A DNA stretch of 64,000 nt, from contig NW_006499207.1 in the NCBI RefSeq assembly GCF_000471905.2, forward strand, positions 747,514 through 811,513, written 5' to 3'. How positions within the stretch are numbered: position 1 is the first letter of the stretch; every line of letters starts with the position of its first letter. The stretch comes from Amborella trichopoda. Lineage: Eukaryota; Streptophyta; Magnoliopsida; Amborellales; Amborellaceae. This document shows, one piece after another, positions 45,357 to 53,239 of the stretch. The notes beneath the pieces are model-generated. The model was given only the letters and a program-made list of their open reading frames with translations. It did no database searches and had not been told where the DNA came from. The position numbers and the translations under genes were made by a program.

Positions 45357-46420
45357 ACAAGGCCCACCGAATGTTGTGCTTTGAGAGAATAGAGAAGTGC
45401 AATCAATCAGGAAGTTTGAGGGATCTTTGTCAAAGTCTGCACCCTCAAGAGACTATCTATGGTTCTGGAGCACGAGGCCTTTGTCAGGACCTTGTCGTAC
45501 AAAACTAGGCCTTTTTTGAAGGCCAAATGCTACAAACCCTCGCTCGACATTGTTTGCTGCTACACCAGGTTTTCTTTTGATGCTCAAGGTATCTTCTGTA
45601 AGTTCTGTCTAGCGAGGTCCAATCGGAGGATTTTGACCTAACCCGAAAGTCTGGTCCCATGTAGGCTAGAGGGTTTAGCGAAGCCTACCCTGAAGCTTAT
45701 GGCAAGTTAGACCCTGGCTTCATCAGTTTCTTCCCTTCGCGATGGCTCTTAGCATTTTCGGAGGGATCTTTTGGTCATCGTTCTCACCCACAAGGACTCT
45801 TGTTCTTGTTGAACTAAGGAGATCTTATGCGGCTCTCACTCCCTGATGAGCCATGAAACCGAGAAGATCTTATGCAGCTCTCACTCTTTGATAAGCCATA
45901 AAAATGGGGAGATCTTATGAGACTCTCACTCCATGATGAGCCATGAAACCAGGGAGGTATTATGCTGCTCTCACTCTAGTATGCGCCATGAAACTGGGGA
46001 GAACTCGGCTCTCACTCCCTAACAAGCCATCTAGCTTGTGAATGGATGTTGGCTTTCAAGGATTTTAGGTAGACCGCAGTAGCGTCATGACCATTAGGAA
46101 ATTGAATGTCCGCTGAGGTGGTAGTTGTGTGTCAGCTTGTCTTGTCGGTCCAAGTGCCAGTTTCACTTGAACAAGAGAAGTGATGTCATGAAGACGGTTT
46201 TAACCAACTTATGTTATTTATGGGCTCTTTTACCCATGACCTGTGGTCATTTTCACCCTTTTCATCCATTGTTACTCACGATTCCCTTTTGGGGTTTTCA
46301 CCATGCCTAGATTTTGGTTTCCACGGAACTCTCTTACTCATGGTTTCAAGACTAAGCCCATCCGTCATTTTTACTCATGACATTCCCTTGTCCAGGTGTA
46401 CATCATGCCTGCTCTTTTTT
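45357..46420 (-). other. E-2 3' region next to the 3' LTR
   Basis: Read on the minus strand this matches E-1 40,100-40,990 in order: a small-ORF-like segment (45,500-45,780, frame broken), the four or five ~50-bp ATGGCTCATC units (45,820-46,030), then 'ATGGGTAAAAGAGCCC' and 'GTGTACACC' segments (46,220-46,420). Confidence 0.7.
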
Positions 46421-47930
46421 TATAAGGCATGTTTTAGGGTCGTGCCTCCGAGACCTGTGCTAAGCCTTTTAACGTCATGCGGTCAAGACGTGTACTATAG
46501 TTTAAGGTCATACAGCTGGACTGTAGCAGTAAGGAATGGCCGTCTGTAGAGGCCACAGAGTGAGTCTGGTGATGGCTTTGACTTACTTAGGAGAATGGCA
46601 TGAAGTTGCCTTATGTTGAATATGGGTGTCAACATGGCTTGCCGTTTGGTGAACGTGGGTAAGACTCACTGGGGGATGATGATGGTGAAGGTGGGCCACG
46701 CACATGAATGGGTCGGCTAGGGATGACGTGTGTGGAGATGCATGTAAAGGGCATGTACGCTTAAGTAGGCTCGCTAGGGAGAAGAAGAGGGTACGTGCAC
46801 ACAAATGGGTCGGTTAGGGAAAGCATGCACTAAGATGCACGTGGAAGGGGTGTGCGGTTAACGTGGGCATGTTTTAAGGTCACGCCTCCTAGACTTAGGA
46901 AAATCAGTTTAACGTCATGCAGCCAGGACACACGCTATGGTTCAAGGTCATATAGCTTGGACTATGGTTATGTAGTTTTAGGTCAGGCAACCGTGCAGTT
47001 TAAGGTCGTACGATTAGACCTCGGCTATAGTTTAAGGTCATATAGTTTAGACCATGGCTATGCAGTTTAGGGTCTTACAGCATGGACCGAGTACGAATCG
47101 CCATGCCAGTAGGGCTGCATGGGGGGTAGGTATGTGGATGGCAATTCGATTCCCTAGGGAAAAAGATAGCTAAGGCTATACACATGGAAGAGATGTGGAT
47201 GAAGGTGGTGACCCTACGAGAAGTAGTAAATGGGAGAGGCTTCACTGGGGATTAGGAGGGCCAGTGTGACTCCTCGGGGATAATGAATATCGGTGTGCAT
47301 GGAATTCTTACAAGCCAGAGCATAGATGAATCCCATCATGGGTAGAAGGGGTAAGAATGGCCTTAACTCTCTAAAGATGACGGGGTGAGTAAGACCCTTG
47401 CCTGCATCTAACTCTGCTGGGGGTCTAATTGGAGTTATAGATATGGATTATTTGTCGCACTGCATGTTACAGTTTTAGGGTCTTGTAGCTCGGGCAGTGG
47501 CTATGCAGTTTAAAGTCCTACAACTAGGACCATGCAGTTTGTGATCATGCAGCTAGGCCTCCGATACAGTTTAGGGTCATATAGTTTGGACCATGGTGTT
47601 AAGCCTTTTATTGTCATGTGTCCAGGATGCACACTATGGTTTAAGGTCACACAACTGGACCATGGCTATATGTTTAAAGTCATGTGACAAGGACTTTGTA
47701 GTGTAAGGTCATGCAATTAGACCTCCGTTATAATTTAAGGACATATAGTTCAGACCATGGTCATATAGTTTTGAGTCATGTGACAAGGACTTTGCAGTTT
47801 AAGGTCGTGCAACTAGACCTCTGCTATAGTTTAAGGTTATATAGTTGGGACCATCGTTGTACAATTTTGAGTCATGTGACAAGGACTATGTCTTTACAGT
47901 TTAAGGTCAGGCAATGCGGACCGTGTAGGG
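46421..47930 (-). repeat. GACCTTAAAC minisatellite of E-2
   Basis: On the plus strand the core reads TTTAAGGTCAT, many copies: 46,430-46,530, 46,870-47,070 and 47,470-47,930. Between them (46,600-46,860 and 47,100-47,440) are segments matching E-1 39,590-39,860 and 38,890-39,300 reversed. No gene. Confidence 0.85.
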
Positions 47931-48427
47931 GGCTAGGAAATGCAACTTTATGGTGAATAGAGTCGTCACCAGAGACTGGGCTCCCTGAGGACTGAGGTTG
48001 TGATGCAGGGAATGAACTTCCTAAGAGGAGGGACAATGGTCTGCAGGGAAGTGCTAAGGCATGCATGAGGCACCAAGTGTGGAGTGACACATGTATCAGT
48101 AATGCGTTAATTCCCTTGGTGAAGCATGCGGCAATAGGCCCCGACGTTCTGTGCGACGATGATCTTTGGATGAGACGCGCGCGACGATGACCCCTAGACG
48201 AGACACACGACGATAATCTCTCAACGAGATGCACGACAATAGTCCATGGCGAGGTGCTCGATAAAAGTCTTGATGCGACGTGCGGCGGTAGCCTCCTGTC
48301 GAGGCGCACGGTAGTGATGCTTCGGGTCTCGAGCTTGGCCCGTCCCAATCTGGTCTTATCGTCACCGAGAGCTAGGGATCGAAGTGTCATTCTGAGTTTG
48401 TCCGGGGCAATCTTCTATACTACAGAG
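47931..48427 (+). repeat. Degenerate ~30-bp repeats upstream of the antisense TATA box in E-2
   Basis: 48,130-48,310 holds about six units with CGACGATGA..GAGACGC cores. 48,315-48,410 leads to the conserved GGGGCAATCT stretch. A similar order precedes the TATA boxes at 4,058 and 37,923. Confidence 0.65.
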
Positions 48428-48435
48428 TATAAAAA
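48428..48435 (+). promoter_or_regulatory. TATA box of the antisense module (E-2 copy)
   Basis: TATAAAAA followed by GGGGAGAAACCCC. It faces opposite to gag-pol of E-2. Confidence 0.5.
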
Positions 48436-48615
48436 GGGGAGAAACCCCAGCTTACTGTTTTACCAAAGGGTAAAATAGTAGAAAGCGTTTTAGAGAGAGA
48501 GAGCTAAAGCGTTTTGGCTAGGGCTTTCTGACGAGCACTTCCTGGCCAAACGTTTGTAGAGACAGGCCCTTAGGGATTTTTCTAGTGAGCTTCAGGAGGT
48601 ACAAAGCTTCAAAGC

Positions 48616-49406
48616 ATGATTGCGAAGACTTTTCAGCAAGTTTCGAGGCTTTCTAAGAAAGGAAGAGGGTCTCTCGGGGCGTTAACAGAATTTGAAGAGG
48701 TGCCCTACCGAGGTTCGAGTGCTGCTCATTCAGCTACTGAAGTGGAGCTCGCAAAGAGTTCAGAGGGCTTTGCTAACTCTCTGATTATTGGAGGAGAAGG
48801 AGAAGGGCTGCATTGAGTTCACCAAAAACATAGTAGAATTTCCTTGAGCTTTGGTGAATTGCTGAAGTGGGGAACCAGGGAGAAGGTAAATCTGCAGGGT
48901 CACAGGAACTTAGGGGATCTTTTTCTGGGGACTTCCATGGTTTTTGGCTAACTCCAACAAAGAGCAAAAGGCAGGAAGGATTTTCCCAGTGGGTGGAAGT
49001 GAATTCCTGGCGAACCCGAAGGATTTGCAGCGAAGGCGAAAGGTCGCAAGAATGTGGACCGTCACCGAGGGATTTGGGGAACCGAAGAGGCGTCAATGCC
49101 CCTCAGAAATGGGGAACATTGGGAACTGGGGTGCTTCAAAGTCACCACCACCGTCGCATATCCCTGAGTCACACACGCGATAGCTACGCTTGGGGGCATG
49201 AGGCTCACGGCATTAGCCTACCCATGGTGATGATAGGACTCGACATTGTGTTACTCACGGCGATGACCTCGGACGTCGATGTCTTACGGGGGTCAAGAAT
49301 GATGGCAAACGAGGAGGCCTTGCCGACGCGGTGTGTTCGAAGCCCAATTCTCCAGCACAACCTTGAAGTCCATATTGTTCGATGGAAGGGCGTCCACTGT
49401 GAATAA
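48616..49406 (+). CDS. Antisense ORFs in the E-2 3' region, unknown function
   Basis: Downstream of the TATA box at 48,428 the plus strand has open frames 48,616-48,816 (66 codons, starts MIAKTFQQVSRLSKKGRGS), 48,867-49,406 (179 codons, starts MGNQGEGKSAGSQ) and 48,944-49,183. They lie in different frames, and GGTAAAT..CTGCAG between 48,885 and 48,899 is too short to be an intron. The DNA is conserved in E-1 (36,660-37,915 reversed), but E-1 keeps no long frame. Antisense ORFs before the 3' LTR are known in some Tat elements, and I infer a decayed relative. No domain recognised. Confidence 0.3.
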
Positions 49407-49574
49407 GTTATGCCCTCCATCATAGGTCAGTTCCTTGCCAGAGAAGTCAGACTCATCAGATGAATTGAAGCTGACTCGGAAGTGGTTGGCTTTGTCGTTT
49501 AGCCTATAACCTATCTCCTTGACGGGACCGAGGCTAACTTCTCCAAGTGGTTTTGGCACTTCTTCATGAGGCAA
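49293..49574 (-). CDS. Sense-strand 93-codon ORF after integrase in E-2, unknown function
   Basis: It starts MPHEEVPKPLGEVSLGP and contains 'RVSFNSSDESDFSGKELTYD'. E-1 carries recognisable pieces of the same peptide (36,660-36,860: 'SFNSSDD', 'FSGKELAYE', 'LFTVDALP'). It overlaps the antisense frame on the other strand by about 110 bases. It may be the C-terminal tail of pol or a separate small protein; no family recognised. Confidence 0.3.
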   Translation of the reverse strand: MPHEEVPKPLGEVSLGPVKEIGYRLNDKANHFRVSFNSSDESDFSGKELTYDGGHNLFTVDALPSNNMDFKVVLENWASNTPRRQGLLVCHHS

Positions 49575-49880
49575 GCATTTCTTTGGTGGGTTTGCTTCTT
49601 CTGTATACGGAGGGCATTTCTCTTGGCCTATAACTGCCCCCTTATCCTCGGATGCAAAGGCTTTGTAACTTCCCTGACAATGGGCCTTCGATTGTTACTT
49701 GCAACTTTTTCTAATGCAATAAAAGAAATGAATTTCCTTTGAGTTGGCTTGATGTTGCCCATCTTTATTGCGATACACTTTATTGCCATGTTAGGGATAG
49801 TACTTCTTTAAATATCACCCGTTGATAGGGACGTCGCCTCTTCTCCATCGGAGTTCGTCAGTATATAGGCCCACTTGATG
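49575..49880 (-). other. Spacer between integrase and the 3' region of E-2
   Basis: 49,640-49,760 matches E-1 36,510-36,640 reversed ('AATGGGCCTT', 'GTTACTTGCAACTTTTT'). 49,790-49,900 is the end of the integrase C-terminal coding region. No separate gene seen. Confidence 0.5.
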
Positions 49881-51290
49881 TAACCTTCTTGATTACGAAT
49901 GGACCCTCCCACTTAGGCTTGACTTTCCTTTGTAATGCTCATGCATGAAGATCAGTCTCTTAACTGCTAGGACTAGGTCCCCATGAGTGAATGAACAAAC
50001 CTGGACAAACTTGTCAAAGGCTCTCTTCATTCTTCCTTGATTGAGCTCGAGGTTCTGTTGGGCCTCTAGTGCCTTTTCATCAAGGGAATCCAGCTCTTGG
50101 TAGCAGAGCCTGACCCTTTTATCCTCTGTTGGTCCCTGATGTATAGCAACATGGAGTGAGGGTATTTGAATTTCGAGGGGTAGGACCACCTCACCCCCAT
50201 AGACTAAGGAATAAGTGGTGGATTTCATAGCATTGCGAGTAGTAGTGCGATAGGCCCACAGAGCCTCAAACAACTTCTTGTGCCAGTTCTTCTTTGACTT
50301 TGAAACCGACTTTTGAAGCACCCCGCACAAAGTCTTGTTGAATGCCTCAGCTAAGGCTCGAGGGTAGTACATAGTCGAGTACTTCCACTCAATACCGAAC
50401 TGGTTGACTAGGCAATCCACATGCTGGCTCTTGAAGTAAGGGCCATTATCAGAAATATATGGTCTGGGACCCCGAACCGGTAGATGATGTGGTGTCGCAC
50501 GAAGTTAGCCACAGCAGTCCCTGTAACTTGTCTGAGAGGGACTACCTCAGCCCATTTGGAAAATTAGTCTAGCACCACAAGGATGAAGGCATGACCCAAA
50601 GCAGAAGGAGAGTCAATGGGTCCTACAATGTTTATGCCTGACTGGGAAAAGGGCCATGTTGTCACTGTAGGATGGAGAGGCTTTGGGGGCTGATGAATGA
50701 GACTCGAGTGAATTTGGCACACCTGGCATCTTTTGGCATAGTTTTGAGCGTCAACAACCATGGAAGGTCAGTAATAGCCGAGTCTGTGTAGGTGCTCATA
50801 GAGCATGGGGACGAACTGATGCAGCCCGCAGATGCTCTAGAGTACTTCTTCGAGTACTTTGCTTGCCTTTTGTTCAGTGTTGAATCTGAGGAGGATTCCG
50901 TCAAATGACCTACGAAAAAGGACATCGCCATCCAGAAGGGTGTACTTGGTGGACATCCGGCGTATGCCGTTGCATTCTGCCTAATCTTGAGGCAACCTCC
51001 CATGTTTTACAAAGTCCGTGATGGGCTCCCTCCAATCTTCTACTTATACAACCTTTGCACACATCGGGTCGAAGAATCCGGGCTCTTACACCCTGGCCTT
51101 GGATTCTTTTCATTGGGAAATTTCTTGCCCTATCTAGATGACATCCCTAGAGGCGAGAAGTGCCCCGAATGGGTAAGGCGGACACTCAGAGAAAACATCC
51201 CTCTCATCGTTTGCATCAACTTCGGTTCTCAAGTCGATGTGTCTACATTCGGTTACCCAGATTGGAGTGGGCCCTGTTGACGACAATCGA
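49881..51290 (-). pseudogene. pol: Integrase of E-2, first catalytic Asp changed to Asn
   Basis: On the minus strand, 51,250-50,910 is the N-terminal extension ('FSECPPYPFGALL', 'KQAKYSKKY'). 50,761-50,564 has the intact zinc-side 'KRCQVCQIHSSLIHQPP', then 'SGINIVGPID', where E-1 and E-3 have GMDIVG: the first catalytic Asp is now Asn. 50,420-49,893 (175 codons) starts at 'MDCLVNQFGIEWKYST' and has 'YYPRALAEAFNKTLCG' with two residues (NG) missing before the catalytic Glu. It continues with 'LWAYRTTTRNAMKSTTYSLVYGGE' and 'NLELNQGRMKRAFDKFVQV'. The protein cannot have been active after the D to N change. Confidence 0.9.
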
Positions 51291-51542
51291 ATGGTGGCGT
51301 CGAGATTGGGGAGTGCATCAGCCTGCTAGTTTAGCCTTCTAAGGATATGACTCATGGAGAAGTCATCAAACTAGGCCATGTAAGTTTTAGCTGTGTCGTG
51401 ATAAGGCTTGAGAGTATCCTTATGTCATAAATCCCCTTTAGCTGCCGGATGACCAGCTCAGAGTCGTCGAAGATATTTAGCTGCTCTAAGTCTAACTCCT
51501 AGGCGATCTCCAGTCTGACTAGGATGGCTTGATACTGAGTTG
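51291..51542 (-). pseudogene. pol: RNase H remnant of E-2, fused to gag
   Basis: Minus-strand frames give 'QYQAILVRLEIA', 'LDLEQLNIFDDSELVIRQLKGIYDI' and a decayed 'MSHILRRLN'. It begins directly after gag 'EEMLQQGLINP' at about 51,542. The protease, RT and RNase H N-terminus present in E-1 (about 31,840-34,680) are missing, a deletion of about 2.9 kb relative to E-1. Confidence 0.85.
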
Positions 51543-52750
51543 GGGTTGATAAGACCCTGCTGGAGCATTTCCTCAAAGTGGGCCTGCAGAGGGTCTTGCT
51601 CAGTATTTTGTTGGGCTTGCATCAATGGGTCTTCATGCACAAGAGGAAGAGGGACCTGAGGGTGTCTATTCGGGTTGCCCTGAACCTCTTGAAACTGCTG
51701 CATCTTTTCTACTAAGAGTGTATGGAAGCCGGTGCACTCGTGGATGTCATGACCTCATATCTGGTGGTACAAGCCCCAGTGGTTTTCGATCCCTAGAGGC
51801 AGGAATTTGGGCTGCCTTGTCGGCTTTGGGGTGGTGATCCCTTCTTCAAGCATTATAGAGAAAAATGCACGAAGGATAGAGGGTGCCCCATTGTCCTCTT
51901 GGATTGTGACTATGTGAGATGCCTCAGCTGCCCCGCATACCCTTTTCAACTCTTCGAGCTTCATCTGGCCCTTATTGATAAGGGCCTTGATAGTGTCATT
52001 GAGCTTGTAGCAGTCCTGGCTGGGGTGAGCTACTCTCATATTATAGGTGCAGTACTTCTCATTCGACTCTGACCCTGGTGGCTCCACCGTGGTGACCTCC
52101 GGCAGCTGGATTCTAACAGCAGTTGGAGTAGTGCAAGAGTCCACTCCGTGTCAAAGAGGTAAACCTTATTCTGGTGCTGGATCCAGTAGTCGTTCCGCTT
52201 ATTGTTTTTAGAAGGTGAAACGGCATTGTAGGACTTCTACTTGCCCCTGGTCTGAGGCATTTATGCTTTAGAGAGCTCGAGAGTTTGGGGAGTTGCACCT
52301 TTAGTGTCAATCATGGTGACGACCATGCTGATCACTGTCTTTTGATTGCCTCGACTACTTAAGCAAGAATTTGAGCTGGAGGATTGCTGATGAGGGCTGC
52401 TGTGGTGCTTGAACAATCCCTCCATACGAATTGCCTTAGAGATGAGCTATGACATGGAGGGTGGATTGGATGCCTCGACATGTAGGGCGATCACGAGAAG
52501 CATGTTTCATATGCAAGGCTGGACTGCTTCCTTCTCGGTCATGGGAGCGACGTAAAAGGTCGCCAACTCTCTCCATATGCTGATGAACTTGTCAACCGGC
52601 TCACCAGGGTTTTACATCAAGGTGAGGAGCTCGATGGTTTCCACATTCCTTTGGACTTCATAGAAGCGTTGGTAGAACAATTGCTCCATTTCTTGCCAAG
52701 TGTGCACTGAGTTTAGCGGCAGCCGAGCATACCACTGGAAGACTGGTCCT
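51543..52750 (-). pseudogene. gag: gag of E-2, N-terminal part deleted
   Basis: On the minus strand this starts at about 52,750 with the capsid core ('VHTWQEMEQLFYQRFYEVQ', 'PVDKFIS.WRELATF'). 52,310-52,113 and 52,144-51,755 follow, with a knuckle YCTYNMRVAHPSQDC in which the second ligand His is now Asn, then 'IKALINKGQMKLEELKRV' and 'SHIVTIQEDNGAPSILRAFFSIMLEEG'. A second knuckle-like motif 'GHDIHEC' lies near 51,745. 51,703-51,458 is the Gln/Pro-rich tail. The gag N-terminus seen in E-1 is absent. Confidence 0.82.
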
Positions 52751-53060
52751 TTCAAAATAGTGAAGGAGCATTGGGGGTTGCCTTGCGGCGAACCTCAAGA
52801 ACGACGGCAGTTTGCTTGCCTTTTACAAAGATGAATGGGGCAGCCTTCCGGCATACTGCAGCAATATGACTGGTAGGAGATTTGCCAGTAGCAGCGTGTG
52901 CGGTAGCAGGAGTGCTCCATGCAAGGGGCCTTTGTGGAGAGTCCAGCAAGGCGAGAAGGCAAGGAGGCGGGCACCTTTAAGTCCCCTCTCGCACCGATCC
53001 AGGTGAGAACCTGGGAGCCAGATCGTGAGTCCTAACACAAAAGGAGGGTAGGGATGGAGT
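52751..53060 (-). pseudogene. Leader ORF ('ORF1') of E-2, truncated
   Basis: On the minus strand, 52,949-52,752 has 'HAATGKSPTSHIAAVCRKAAP' and 'VKGKQTAVVLEVRRKATPNA'; the preceding part ('SQVLTWIGARGDLKVPASLPS') is in another frame at 53,020-52,950. The copy stops at the deletion joining it to gag at 52,750. Confidence 0.6.
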
Positions 53061-53218
53061 CTTACGTGACTCGTTTCCCTGGGATAGCCACGAGTGCAGG
53101 GATAAGGAAGTCCCCGACAAGTATGAATGGATTGAACAGCCCAGGTGCCAAAGAAATAGGTGCAGAAAGTGAAAAGGAAATTTGTCAAACAATAGCACAC
53201 TGACTAAGGGGTAGTAAG

Positions 53219-53236
53219 TCCCCAATGGAGTCGCCA
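53219..53236 (-). other. Primer binding site of E-2 (best preserved)
   Basis: The minus strand reads TGGCGACTCCATTGGGGA, three bases after the LTR end. This is the Ogre-type tRNA-Arg PBS with at most one or two changes. Confidence 0.85.
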
Positions 53237-53239
53237 AGC

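Noticed and set aside
48885..48899. GGTAAATCTGCAG as an intron in the antisense ORF
   Set aside because: Far too short for a plant intron.
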